From Streptomyces akebiae (GTDB lineage Bacteria > Actinomycetota > Actinomycetes > Streptomycetales > Streptomycetaceae), in NCBI RefSeq assembly GCF_019599145.1, contig NZ_CP080647.1:9052001-9116000 (forward strand): a stretch of DNA of 64,000 nucleotides. The letters run 5' to 3'. The notes under the pieces are model-generated. The model saw only the letters and a list, made by a program, of their open reading frames with translations. It was not told the DNA's origin and made no database searches. Position 1 is the stretch's first letter. The number at the start of each line of letters is the position of its first letter. The translations under genes were made by a program, and so were the position numbers. Shown here piece by piece: positions 15,081-24,289 of the stretch.

Positions 15081-15399
15081 CCACCATCCCGACCACCCCC
15101 GCACCGCGGATCCGGCGGGGAAGGCCAAGCCGCGCGGCTACGCCGGTCACAAGGACGACCACCTGTCCCGGCTGCACAAGGTGGAGGGTCAGGTACGCGG
15201 TATCACCCGCATGGTCGACACAGACCGGTACTGCGTCGACATCCTCACCCAGATCAGCGCCGCCACCCACACCCTGCAAGAAGTCGCTCTCGGCATGCTC
15301 GACGACCACATCCGGCACCGCGTACACGACGCGGTCCGCGCCGACGAGGCCGAAGGGGACGCCGAACTCGACGAACTCACCCAGGACAAGCTCGGGCGG
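15077..15399 (+). pseudogene. CsoR-like copper/metal repressor, damaged
   Basis: The frame PRGYAGHKDDHLSRLHKVEG, QVRGITRMVDTDRYCVDILT, QISAATHTLQEVALGMLDDH is an unmistakable CsoR/DUF156 repressor. It has three faults. First, no ATG/GTG/TTG exists in frame before residue ~34 of the recognisable part; the ATG at 15077 is in another frame. Second, the third metal ligand of the Cys-His-Cys set is changed (RHRV where family members have HCV). Third, the C-terminus after DELTQDKLG runs into unrelated sequence. The first Cys (RYCVD) and the His are kept. It is probably non-functional, leaving the CsoR-like operator at 14656 orphaned. Confidence 0.8.
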
Positions 15400-15513
15400 A
15401 GGCGATGGCGATGGCGACAGTCCGCGCCAGTGCCGTCCACTGGGCACGCGGCGCCGTCTGCCCTTCCGTTGTGGAAGCCCCGCCGACGCCGACGGTCGCG
15501 GTCGCGTCCGGCA

Positions 15514-15660
15514 GGCACGGTTGAGGGCGGCTTCCCGCTCGCAGGTGGCCCGAGGGGCGGTCACCGTGGTGTAGTCCAGGGACGTCAGGTCGACCGGCTT
15601 CTTGACCTTGTAGGCGCGGTCCGAGACGAAGAGCACCACCGCGGTGTGGGTCTCGCGCAC
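15514..15660 (-). pseudogene. Phosphotransferase/AAA-ATPase N-terminal fragment
   Basis: RETHTAVVLFVSDRAYKVKK, then PVDLTSLDYTTVTA and CEREAALNRAC. This matches the N-terminal segment of bifunctional aminoglycoside-phosphotransferase-like/ATP-binding proteins (ETHxxxVxFxGDRAYKLKKPV). About 49 codons survive, frames are broken on both sides, and it is fused tail-to-tail with the damaged csoR. Confidence 0.65.
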
Positions 15661-15739
15661 CTCCGCGCGCGGGAGGGACGGGGGCGCGTGGGCGTCGGCT
15701 CACCGCACCGGCGCCCTCGGCTCCTCGTGGTGGCTCGGC

Positions 15740-16615
15740 TCAGTCATGAGGGACGACGGCGACAGGGCAACGGGCGTGGTGGGCGGCGGCCTGGGCTACG
15801 GGGCCCAGGCGTGGGGCCAGGGGAGGGTGGTGCCCGCGTCGGCCGACGATCAGCAACTCGGCGCCCGCGGCGGCCGCTACGACGGCCCTGGCGGGGCTGT
15901 CGAGGCGGACGGTGTCGGCCACCGCCACGCCCGGGAACTTCTCACGCCAGGGGCGGAGGGCCTGGCTCAGGCTCTTCTGCGCGTCCTGCCTTTCCTCTTG
16001 GGTCACGGTGTGGTCGACGCCCCAGGGGGCGTACGCGTGGATCGGCAGGCTGCGACCATGGACGGCGCGGACGGGTGCACCCCGCGCCGCGGCGGTGGTA
16101 AAGGCGAATTCGAGCAGCTCATCGCACGGTCCGTGCAGTTTCAGTGCCACCACCACATCGCCTGGTGCACCTGATTCGGGGGTGCGGCCTTCTCCCCGTC
16201 GTTCGGCGCGGACCAGGACCACGGGCCGCTCGGCGTGTGCCACGACGGACATGCTGATGTCGCCGAGGAAGTAGCTCTCCACGGGAGTCAGGCCCCGCGA
16301 GCCGAGCACGAGCATCTCGGACTCCGACGCCGCTTGGAGCAGTGCGTTCTGGGCGTCGTCGGCGACCAGGTTGCCGACGAGAGTGAGGCCAGGATGGTGC
16401 GCCTGGAGTTCCGTCCGAGCGTTGTGCATGAGCCGCTTCGCCCAGTAGTTCTGGTCGATTTCCGAAGGGACGTGGGTCGGTTCTGGCGCCAGTAGGGGCC
16501 ACGCGTGCAACAGGCGCAGGGTGAGGTCGCGCCGCTCGGCCTCGTCGGCGGCCCAATGGGCGGCGGCAAGGCTCTCGGGAGAGCCATCGAGGCCCACGGT
16601 GAGGGCTCGCTCCAT
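15740..16615 (-). CDS. Universal stress protein, two UspA domains (1)
   Basis: 291 residues from ATG 16615, chosen for the GGAGG 7 nt upstream. Domain 1 (residues ~3-150) starts RALTVGLDGSPESLAAAHWA and ends with the ATP loop VLGSRGLTPVESYFLGDISM. Domain 2 (~155-290) ends IVGRRGHHPPLAPRLG. Both keep most of the G-2X-G-9X-G(S/T) nucleotide motif, so ATP binding is expected. UspA proteins support survival under starvation or oxygen limitation. It is divergent from another USP gene 254 bp away. Confidence 0.93.
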   Translation of the reverse strand: MERALTVGLDGSPESLAAAHWAADEAERRDLTLRLLHAWPLLAPEPTHVPSEIDQNYWAKRLMHNARTELQAHHPGLTLVGNLVADDAQNALLQAASESEMLVLGSRGLTPVESYFLGDISMSVVAHAERPVVLVRAERRGEGRTPESGAPGDVVVALKLHGPCDELLEFAFTTAAARGAPVRAVHGRSLPIHAYAPWGVDHTVTQEERQDAQKSLSQALRPWREKFPGVAVADTVRLDSPARAVVAAAAGAELLIVGRRGHHPPLAPRLGPVAQAAAHHARCPVAVVPHD

Positions 16616-16869
16616 GGCGACTGCCTCCATCTCGTACGAAGCTGGAAAGGACCGTGAGCGTGGCCACCGTCCGGACTGCTCGCCCCGTGCGTGGGTGGCC
16701 GTGCAGGCCGGCCGCGGGGCGTGTTCGATGCGCCGCACGAACGTCGGCGCCGACCGACACGACACGGCGCTTCTACATCGAGGACTACCCCAGATCCACG
16801 CGCGGCGCATGTGGTCCCCGGCGAGGCGGCGCCAGGCACGGGCCGGAAGTCCGGAACAAGGAGGTGGGA

Positions 16870-17691
16870 GTGGTGGCGGTTCCCCTGATGGTCGGCATCG
16901 ACGGGTCCGAGTCGAGCCTTGAGGCGGTGGACTGGGCCGCGCACGAGGCAGTCCGGCACGAGGTGCCGCTCCGTCTCGTGCACGCGGTCATAGCGGACCG
17001 CGAGGCGCCGGACATGGTCGCCGTCGCCTCGGAGCGAGCGAGGAAGAGCGCCCCTGCGGTGCGACTGTCGAGTGAGGTGCTGCATGAGGACGCGGTGTCC
17101 GCCCTGGTCGGGAAGGGGCGCAACGCCTTCGCGCTGGTGCTGGGGTCGAGAGGTCTTGGAGATCTCGCCGGGCTGCTCCTGGGCTCGGTCAGCCTGGCTG
17201 TGGCCGCTCATGCCGACTGCCCGGTCGTCGTCGTGCGTGGTGGGGTGGAGCACCGCATCGGCCGGTTCGGGATCGTCGTCGTCGGTGTCGAGGACGGGGA
17301 GGGCAGCGGTACGGCCGTGCAGTTCGCGTTCCGCGAGGCCCATGTGAGGCGCTGTCGGCTGGTGGCCGTGCACGCCTGGAGCGTCCCGGTCGGGACGCCG
17401 GGGCCTCCGGGCCTGTCCGGATACGCCTTCCAGGCCATGGGACGCCCGCCCGCCGACGTGCTCGCTGACGCGTTGCGCGGCCCTGCGGAGCGGTATCCGG
17501 ACGTCCCGGTGACCAGCGAGGTGGTCGAGGGCCCGGTACGACGGGCGCTCTTGGAAGCCTCGTCCGGTGCTGATCTGCTCGTTGTCGGGGCCCGCAGGCG
17601 CCACGGACACGTCGGCCTGCAACTGGGCCTGGTCAACCACGCGGTGCTGCATCACGCGCCGTGTCCGATCGCGGTCGTTCCCCAGATATGA
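16870..17691 (+). CDS. Universal stress protein, two UspA domains (2)
   Basis: 273 residues from the GTG at 16870, set 6 nt after AAGGAGG; neighbouring GTGs are possible. Domain 1 opens PLMVGIDGSESSLEAVDWAA and has the ATP loop GSRGLGDLAGLLLGS. Domain 2 has VEGPVRRALLEASSGADLLV, then GARRRHGHVGLQLG, with the terminal helix NHAVLHHAPCPIAVVP. Domain 1 lacks ~25 residues in its middle compared with the sister at 19575. It forms a divergent pair with the USP at 15740. Confidence 0.93.
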   Translation: MVAVPLMVGIDGSESSLEAVDWAAHEAVRHEVPLRLVHAVIADREAPDMVAVASERARKSAPAVRLSSEVLHEDAVSALVGKGRNAFALVLGSRGLGDLAGLLLGSVSLAVAAHADCPVVVVRGGVEHRIGRFGIVVVGVEDGEGSGTAVQFAFREAHVRRCRLVAVHAWSVPVGTPGPPGLSGYAFQAMGRPPADVLADALRGPAERYPDVPVTSEVVEGPVRRALLEASSGADLLVVGARRRHGHVGLQLGLVNHAVLHHAPCPIAVVPQI

Positions 17692-17871
17692 CCGGGGAGG
17701 AACAGGTGGGTCGAGCTGCCGGTCGTCGGCAGGGACCAAGGACGGCAGGCCGACCCGTCAGTGACCAGTCTTATCTGCCTGGCGGACGCACTGCGCACCA
17801 CCACCGTCGCTCTGCGGGGCCGCGGCACCGATCTGCCGCCTGGCCCGAGCCTGCGCTCCCGCACCCTCAGC

Positions 17872-18172
17872 TCTGGACCTTCGCCCCGACGAATGCCGCG
17901 CCCGGCTTCCCACGCACGGGGGTGGGGCGTGTGGCGGTGTCGACACCGCGCGGCCCGGCGGTGGTTCCGGTGAACTACGAGGTTGTCGACGATGCGATCG
18001 CGTTCCGGACCGCGCCGGACTCGGTCCCGGCAGCGGCCGTGGGAGCGTAAGTCGCCTTCGACGTCGACCATGTGGATGAGGCGATGAGCCAGGGCCGGAG
18101 CGTGCTCGTCGTGGGACCTGCGCAGGTGGTTACCGAGCCGGACGGGCTCCGCATCACGGCGGCCGAGCAGTG
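17872..18172 (+). pseudogene. Pyridoxamine-5'-phosphate-oxidase-fold flavoprotein, decayed
   Basis: Coding text of the PPOX family (FMN/F420-binding split barrel): ALDLRPDECRARLPTHG, a frameshift in a G-run near 17918, GVGRVAVSTPRGPAVVPVNY and EVVDDAIAFRTAPDS. A TAA at 18048-18050 stands where relatives have Glu, then VAFDVDHVDEAMSQGRSVLV and VTEPDG to a stop at 18172. The C-terminus is complete but the reading frame is broken twice. Such genes often accompany USPs in actinobacterial dormancy islands. Confidence 0.75.
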
Positions 18173-18227
18173 AGGGAGGAGACCTGATCGGTTCCTCACC
18201 GTTCGCGTGTGTGCCGGGTTCGGTCTC

Positions 18228-18905
18228 CTACGGCTCGCTCCCAGGGTCGACCGGAGTGGTGGACTCGCCGGTGAGACGGGGCTCAACGTCCACGACGCCC
18301 TCAATGGCGCGTACGAGGCGCACGGCGACGGAGACGAGCGAGGTGTCGCTGATGTGCCCGCGCAGGGTGACGACGCCTTCGTGGACGTTCACGTGGATGG
18401 CGTGGCTGAAGGCCGGGAAGAGGTAGGACACCACCGTGCGGCGCACTTCCTCCTCGATGTCCTCGTCCGACCGCAGGAAGACCTTCAGCAGGTCGGCGCG
18501 GCTGACGATGCCCTGGAGCATGTCCACGTCGTCGACCACGGGCAGTCGCTTGACGTGCCTGACGGCCATGATCCTTGCCGCTTGGGCCAAGGTCGCGTCG
18601 GGGTGGACCGTGATCGCGGGGGTGCTCATGAGCTCCCCAGCCGTCACTGCCCCCGCCTTGGCGATGTCGGACAGGCGCCCACGTTGCTCGAAGAGACTCG
18701 GGTCGCTGTCGCGGAACTCCTCCTTGGGCAGCAGGTCGGCCTCGGAGACGACGCCGATGACGCGCCCTTCGCCCTCCAGCACCGGCATGGCACTGACCCT
18801 CCACTGCTCCATGGTCTGCACGATCTCCTTGAAGGGGGCGTCGCGTCCGACGGCCACGACCGTATGCGTCATCACATCGCTCACGATGTGCGGGGTCTCA
18901 GGCAC
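18228..18905 (-). CDS. CBS-pair plus BON domain protein
   Basis: 225 residues. CBS1 (residues ~8-65): VSDVMTHTVVAVGRDAPFKE and MPVLEGEGRVIGVVSEADLL. CBS2 (~90-145): ELMSTPAITVHPDATLAQAA and HVKRLPVVDDVDMLQGIVSR. A C-terminal BON domain (~150-215) shows VNVHEGVVTLRGHISDTSLV. CBS pairs sense adenine nucleotides, and BON is linked to membranes or osmotic protection. The architecture is typical of actinobacterial stress islands. A GTG/ATG choice at the N-terminus is not critical. It is convergent with the PPOX relic. Confidence 0.93.
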   Translation of the reverse strand: MPETPHIVSDVMTHTVVAVGRDAPFKEIVQTMEQWRVSAMPVLEGEGRVIGVVSEADLLPKEEFRDSDPSLFEQRGRLSDIAKAGAVTAGELMSTPAITVHPDATLAQAARIMAVRHVKRLPVVDDVDMLQGIVSRADLLKVFLRSDEDIEEEVRRTVVSYLFPAFSHAIHVNVHEGVVTLRGHISDTSLVSVAVRLVRAIEGVVDVEPRLTGESTTPVDPGSEP

Positions 18906-19574
18906 TTCGGGCCTCCTCGTCTCGCCTCGTCAGGGCACTTCGCCTGCGCCGTAGGGCGCGTACAGGTCGAGCAGCCGCACCCGGGCGGACATGAGCCGGC
19001 CCGCGAACACTCCGGAGACATGGGTACACACTTCGTCCTTCAGCTCCTGTGCCGTGCCAACACAGCTCATGGACCGCAACCGCGTCGAACTCGTAGGCGC
19101 GCACCGGGGCTGCCGGCCTGGGCCCCCAGGTGCCGGCGACGGGGAGGGACGAACCACGACCAGCCGAGCAGATCCCTGTGAGCTGCTCGCGATGCTCCTT
19201 GGTCAGGGCGCCGACGACGCCGCTCCTCGCAGCCACAATGGCCATCCCTTCTCCACGACCTCGAAGTGGGGGCGGGCTCCCATCCGGTCACGGACGTCTC
19301 ACCACGCGGTGCCTGGTCTCGTCGGCGGGAGTCCCGACCCGCGTCCGGTCGACAGGACGACGGGCCCAGGTCAGTGCGCAGGCCGTGGTGGCGACGCGGA
19401 CGGCCCAGCGATGCCTTCCGGCCGCATGACTCCACGATCGTCGCAAATCGGCACGGTGCAACCCGGGCCCAGATCTCCCTGCGGGAGTCCGTCACGTGTC
19501 GCGACGGATCCGGGGCGGTGCGACGGTATTCACAGGGGTTCACGCCGTGGCCGGGCAGGAAGGCGGTAGGGACC
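18906..19574. other. Intergenic stretch with unrecognised remnant
   Basis: About 670 bp. On the minus strand at 18930-19080 there is coding-like text (CVGTAQELKDEVCTHVSGVF, then RVRLLDLYAPYG) without a start or a known family, possibly a decayed gene 3' end. The right third holds the promoter region of the USP at 19575. No strong hairpin is seen. Confidence 0.35.
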
Positions 19575-20450
19575 ATGGAGCTCCCGCTGGTCGTGGGTGT
19601 CGACGGATCGGATTCCAGCCTGCAGGCCGTGGACTGGGCCGTGGACGAGGCGGCGCGCCTCGGGCTGCCCTTGCGGCTCGTCTACGCCTCCCGGTGGGAG
19701 CGGTACGAGGGAAGCCGCCCCTCCTTCAGCACCGACCGTCCGGCCGAACAGGTCATGGCCGAGCACATCATCGCGTCCTGCGCGGAGCGCGCCCAGCTGC
19801 GCGACCCAGAGGTGAAGGTGGCGAGCGACGTGCTGCCTGACGACGCTGTGTCCGTGCTGCTGCACGCTGCCAATGAATCCTCAGCCCTGGTCATCGGCTC
19901 CCGCGGCCGCGGCGAGGTCACGGGGATGCTGCTGGGATCGGTCAGCCTCACGGTGGCTGCCCGCGCCGTGTGCCCGGTCATCGTGGTCCGCGGTGGCGAG
20001 CGGAACCGGCAGGGCTCCTTCGGTCGGGTAGTGATCGGCGTCGGCGACTCCACCGAGGGCTCGGCCGCCCTGCGGTTCGCCTTCCGCGAGGCCGAGGCGC
20101 GCGGCTGCGCCCTGCATGCTGTACGGGCCTGGCGCAGCCCCGCCCATGAGCACGTGGACAGCCCTCTGCTCGTGGACGATTCCGCCGTTGCCCACGAGGA
20201 ACGGGCCTCCGCCCTCCTCACGGACGCGCTGCGTGACGCCGTACCCAATCACCCAGAGGTGGATGTACTGCGCCAGGCGTTCGAAGGCCCCGCCCACAAG
20301 GTCCTCCTGGACGTGTCGACCGACGCCGACCTGGTCGTCGTGGGTGCGGTGAGGCGGCACGGTCACTTCGGTCTGCAACTCGGCAGGGTCGCCCACGCCC
20401 TGTTGCATCACGCCGAGTGCCCGGTGGCCGTCGTCCCGCACCGGGCCTGA
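19575..20450 (+). CDS. Universal stress protein, two UspA domains (3)
   Basis: 291 residues. MELPLVVGVDGSDSSLQAVD opens domain 1, which ends with the ATP loop GSRGRGEVTGMLLGSVS. Domain 2 has FGRVVIGVGDSTEGSAALRF and AVRRHGHFGLQLGRVAHALL. It is clearly paralogous to the USP at 16870 (same GHxGLQLGxVxHAxLHHAxCPxAVVP ending). It lies 55 bp upstream of the GH65 gene on the same strand, so the two may be co-transcribed. No good SD precedes the ATG, so translation may be weak or start elsewhere. Confidence 0.92.
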   Translation: MELPLVVGVDGSDSSLQAVDWAVDEAARLGLPLRLVYASRWERYEGSRPSFSTDRPAEQVMAEHIIASCAERAQLRDPEVKVASDVLPDDAVSVLLHAANESSALVIGSRGRGEVTGMLLGSVSLTVAARAVCPVIVVRGGERNRQGSFGRVVIGVGDSTEGSAALRFAFREAEARGCALHAVRAWRSPAHEHVDSPLLVDDSAVAHEERASALLTDALRDAVPNHPEVDVLRQAFEGPAHKVLLDVSTDADLVVVGAVRRHGHFGLQLGRVAHALLHHAECPVAVVPHRA

Positions 20451-20505
20451 ACTCCGGCGCGCGTCGCACGCTCCATCTCGTGAGGGGAGAAGGCGAGGAC
20501 GACGG

Positions 20506-22905
20506 ATGTCGGAGTGGCTCTGGGAGTACGAGGGATACGACCCCGCTGCCGAGCGGTTGCGCGAAGCGTTGTGCACGCTCGGCAACGGCTACTTCGCCAC
20601 GCGCGGAGCGGTGCCGGAGAGCAGGGCGGGCCTGGTGCACTACCCGGCCACCTATGCGGCCGGGGTCTACAACCACCTGGAGTCCACTGTGGCGGGGCGA
20701 CGGGTGGTCAACGAGGACCTGGTGAATCTCCCCAACTGGCTGCTTCTGCGGTTCCGTCTCCGCTCCGCCGACGGAGCGGTGGGCCCGTGGTTCTCTCCCG
20801 ACGCGCGGCAACTGCTCGACTACCGGCACACCCTGGATCTGCGCCGTGCCACGCTGACGCGCACGTTCCGGTACCGGGACGACGAGGCAGGCATGCTGAG
20901 CGTGGAACAGAACCGCCTACAGGACATGGCGGATCCTCATCGGGCCGCGCTACGGACCGTTTTCACGGCCGAGGAGTGGTCGGGCGAAATCGAGGTCGAG
21001 TCCGTCCTCGACGGCGACGTGACCAACAACAACGTCCACCGCTACCGGTCCCTCAACCGGAACCACCTGGCCCAGGTGCGGACAGGGGAGGCGGGGACCG
21101 ACACGACGTGGCTGCGTTGCCGGACCAGCAGCTCCGACATCACGATCAGCATGGCGGCGCGTACGGTCGTCATGGGGCAGTTGCCCACGTCGTCCGAGCT
21201 TCGGCCGTCTCGCCACCGTGCCGTGCACCGGTTGGTGCTACCGGTCGCTCCGGGCCGGCCCGCCGTCGTGGACAAGACCGTGGCCCTGCACACCTCCCGT
21301 GACCTGGCGATCAGTGACCCGCTCGGCGCGGCGCTCGACCGGGTGACCACAGCCGGTGACTTCCCTGCGCTCCTGCACTCCCATGTGGCGGCGTGGGCGC
21401 GGCTGTGGCGCCGCGCGGACATCCAGGTGCCCGGGGAGGCGGGTCGTGTGCTGCGTCTGCATCTCTTCCACGTGCTGCAGACGCTGTCGCCGCACACCAC
21501 GGAGCTGGACGTGGGCGTGCCGGCTCGTGGCCTGCACGGCGAGGCGTACCGGGGCCATGTCTTCTGGGACGAGCTGTTCGTGCTGCCCTTCCTGAACCTG
21601 CACTTCCCGGAGGTCTCACGGGCGCTGCTGAACTACCGCCACCGGCGCCTGCCCCAGGCATGCCGTGCAGCCCACGCGGCGGGCCGGGCCGGGGCCAAGT
21701 ACCCGTGGCAGAGTGGCAGCGACGGACGCGAGGAGACCCAGCAGCTGCATCTCAACCCCCGTTCGGGCCGGTGGCTGCCGGACAACTCCCGCCTCCAGCA
21801 CCACGTGGGCTCCGCGATCGCCTACAACGTGTGGCAGTACTGCGAAGCGGCCGGCGACACCGAGTACCTGCACACCAAGGGCGCGGAGATGCTGCTGCAG
21901 ATCGCCCGCTTCTGGGCGGACACCGCGGAGTTCGCCCCTGATCTGGGCCGCTACCGCATCCGGGGCGTGGTCGGCCCCGACGAGTACCACGACAGCTACC
22001 CGGACGCCGCCCGGCCGGGCCTGGACGACAACGCGTACACCAACGTCACGGCCGCCTGGGTTCTCAGCCGCGCCCTGGACCTCGTACGGCGCCTGCCCGC
22101 GTGGCGCCGGGAGGAACTGTTCGAGCGCATCCGGCTGGACAGCGGCGAACTCCCGGAGTGGGAGGAGGTCTCCCGGCGGCTGCTGGTGCCGTTCCACCAG
22201 GGCGTCATCAGTCAGTTCGACGGCTACGGTGACCTCGCCGAGTTGGACTGGGAGGCGTACCGAGCGCGCTACGACAGCATCCGGCGGCTGGACCGGATCC
22301 TTGAGGCGGAGGGGGACACGGTCAACCGCTACCAAGCCTCCAAACAAGCGGACGTACTGATGCTCGGATACCTCTTCTCGCCCGCCGAACTGCGTGACCT
22401 GTTCCGCCGTCTCGGCTACGACATGGACGACGAGGTCTGGCGCAGGACCGTCGACTACTACCTGAAGCGCACCAGCCACGGCTCCACCCTCAGCGGCCTC
22501 GTTCACGCCTGGGTCCTCGCCAGGGTCAGACAGGCCGAGGCATGGTCCTATTGCCAGGAAGCCCTGAAGGGGGATGTCGCCGACCTCCAGGGCGGTACCA
22601 CAGGGGAAGGCATACACCTCGGTGCCATGGCGGGGACACTGGACCTGGTGCAGCGCGGCCTGACCGGCCTGGAGACCCGCGAGGACGCCCTCCGCCTGGA
22701 CCCCGTGCCGCTTCCGGCGCTGTCGGAGTACGGGTTCTCGCTGCGCTACCGCGGCCACTGGGGCGTCAGCGTCCGGCTTCGCAGCGGACACTTGGGGATC
22801 GGTGTGCCCGACTCGGAGGAGACACCGATCCGTGTGGTCCTGCCCGACCGGGCCGTGACCATCGCGCCCGGAGAGACCTGCACCCTCCTGCTGCCGGAGG
22901 GGTGA
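20506..22905 (+). CDS. Glycoside hydrolase family 65 protein (disaccharide phosphorylase type)
   Basis: 799 residues, the usual GH65 size. The N-terminal beta-sandwich (~1-280) is followed by an (alpha/alpha)6 barrel. Barrel motifs are LHGEAYRGHVFWDELFVLPF, then YPWQSGSDGREET, RIRGVVGPDEYHDSYPD (the Glu of GPDEYH is the general acid), KQADVLMLGYLF and RTSHGSTLSGLVHAW, the last contributing to the phosphate site. GH65 enzymes phosphorolyse or hydrolyse trehalose, maltose, kojibiose and similar glucosides. Exact specificity cannot be read. It may recycle trehalose in stressed cells, fitting the neighbouring USPs. Confidence 0.93.
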   Translation: MSEWLWEYEGYDPAAERLREALCTLGNGYFATRGAVPESRAGLVHYPATYAAGVYNHLESTVAGRRVVNEDLVNLPNWLLLRFRLRSADGAVGPWFSPDARQLLDYRHTLDLRRATLTRTFRYRDDEAGMLSVEQNRLQDMADPHRAALRTVFTAEEWSGEIEVESVLDGDVTNNNVHRYRSLNRNHLAQVRTGEAGTDTTWLRCRTSSSDITISMAARTVVMGQLPTSSELRPSRHRAVHRLVLPVAPGRPAVVDKTVALHTSRDLAISDPLGAALDRVTTAGDFPALLHSHVAAWARLWRRADIQVPGEAGRVLRLHLFHVLQTLSPHTTELDVGVPARGLHGEAYRGHVFWDELFVLPFLNLHFPEVSRALLNYRHRRLPQACRAAHAAGRAGAKYPWQSGSDGREETQQLHLNPRSGRWLPDNSRLQHHVGSAIAYNVWQYCEAAGDTEYLHTKGAEMLLQIARFWADTAEFAPDLGRYRIRGVVGPDEYHDSYPDAARPGLDDNAYTNVTAAWVLSRALDLVRRLPAWRREELFERIRLDSGELPEWEEVSRRLLVPFHQGVISQFDGYGDLAELDWEAYRARYDSIRRLDRILEAEGDTVNRYQASKQADVLMLGYLFSPAELRDLFRRLGYDMDDEVWRRTVDYYLKRTSHGSTLSGLVHAWVLARVRQAEAWSYCQEALKGDVADLQGGTTGEGIHLGAMAGTLDLVQRGLTGLETREDALRLDPVPLPALSEYGFSLRYRGHWGVSVRLRSGHLGIGVPDSEETPIRVVLPDRAVTIAPGETCTLLLPEG

Positions 22906-23191
22906 GCGGTCGCTCACGCCGCACCCGTCCGACGTGGCGACTGCTCCGGGCAGACCGCGATGCCTCCGAGCGCGGCACACGCCACGGCGCGAGAGCCGAC
23001 TCATCATGACCATGCTTGCCGCCTGCCCGGCCGCGAGAAAGTCGCCTTCCCTCCGCCCCCTGGTGATCACCACACCTGTTGGTCGGCGATCCCCTCATGG
23101 TTTCTTGGCGTGGCGGCGCTCGAAGGCAGGGGGCAGGCTGGGAGGACAGCGAAGGGGCCGTGCGGAGCGGGAGATCTTTCTGGAGGCGGCC
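22906..23191. other. Intergenic; no gene seen
   Basis: 286 bp between the GH65 stop and the next USP. A short GTGAGCGGTCGCTCAC inverted repeat immediately after the GH65 stop may be a weak terminator. Confidence 0.35.
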
Positions 23192-24145
23192 ATGACTGGT
23201 GCGGACAGGCGTCGGCCGATCGTAGTGGGCGTCGACCCGGACCGCTCGAAGCGGCCGGCGCTGGCCTGGGCCGCCGACGAAGCGGACCGGCGTGGCCTGC
23301 CGCTGCGGCTCGTCCATGCCCAGGGCGTGCCGACCGGTGGTTACCGGTCGGGGGAGGTACGGCCGTCCTGGGAGGAGTGGAACCAGGCGCTGCACGGCGT
23401 GGGTGACCAGGTACTCAAGGAGGCGGTCGCGTTCGTCGAGGCCCGGCAGCCGACGGTGGAGGTGTCGACGCTGCTGGCGGAAGGAGAGCCGACGTGGGTC
23501 CTGCGGGAAGAGGCGCGGAGCGCCGCTCTGGTCGTGGTGGGTTCCTGGCACCTGAACAGGCGGCGCGAAATGTTCACCTCAGCCTCCGTGGCGTTCCCGC
23601 TCAGCGCCCATGCCCCCTGCCCGGTCGCGGTCGTACCGGAGCCGGAGCCGGAGCCGGAGCACGTCACCCAGAAGCCCGCGTACTTCGTGGTCGGCGTCGA
23701 CGGCAGTCCGGACTCCGCCGCGGCGGTGGATGTGGCGTTCGAGGAGGCGGCCCTGCGCGGGGCGCTCCTGCGGGCCCTGTATGTGTGGCATCCACCGCTC
23801 CTGGGCGTGCTGGACGAGGACGCCGCGGTGCGGGAGTGCCGCCGTGTGCTGTCGGAGACGGTCGCGGGTCGCACCGCGACGTACCCGGACGTGGAGCTGC
23901 ACCATGAGGTCGTCCGTGGCCACCCGGTGCAGGTGCTGACGGAGGCTTCGGAACACGCCCTGGGGCTGGTCGTGGGAACCCGGGGGCACGGTGGGTTCAC
24001 GGGCATGCTGCTGGGCTCGGTGAGCCAGGGGGTGCTGCACCACGCCCGCTGTCCCGTCATCACGGTCCCCGTGCGAGTCGGCGAACGGCCCGGGACCTCT
24101 GGCCCGGACGGCCCTGGCGGTGCCGTCGGACCCGTCACACGATGA
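23192..24145 (+). CDS. Universal stress protein, two UspA domains, first domain degenerate (4)
   Basis: 317 residues from ATG 23192, preceded by GGAGG. Domain 1 (IVVGVDPDRSKRPALAWAAD ... VVVGSWHLNRRREMFTSASV) has lost the G-2X-G-9X-G nucleotide loop, while domain 2 keeps it (VVGTRGHGGFTGMLLGSVSQ). A PEPEPEPEH linker separates them. Domain 1 may therefore be structural only. A Gly/Pro tail ends the protein. It is followed by a P-type ATPase 144 bp away on the same strand. Confidence 0.92.
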   Translation: MTGADRRRPIVVGVDPDRSKRPALAWAADEADRRGLPLRLVHAQGVPTGGYRSGEVRPSWEEWNQALHGVGDQVLKEAVAFVEARQPTVEVSTLLAEGEPTWVLREEARSAALVVVGSWHLNRRREMFTSASVAFPLSAHAPCPVAVVPEPEPEPEHVTQKPAYFVVGVDGSPDSAAAVDVAFEEAALRGALLRALYVWHPPLLGVLDEDAAVRECRRVLSETVAGRTATYPDVELHHEVVRGHPVQVLTEASEHALGLVVGTRGHGGFTGMLLGSVSQGVLHHARCPVITVPVRVGERPGTSGPDGPGGAVGPVTR

Positions 24146-24289
24146 GGGAGCGCCGCCGGTCATGGGCGGTGAACCGGCGAGAAGTCCGCCGAACTCCCAG
24201 GAGTCCGTGATGGCAGCCTCCCCCGACGCGCCGCGCGCGGTCCGGCCGGTCGCACAGGCGACGATGACCTCGTCACCGTACGGGATCGG

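Noticed and set aside
21616..23073. 485-codon minus-strand open frame
   Set aside because: Lies opposite the well-supported GH65 gene; no domain resemblance.
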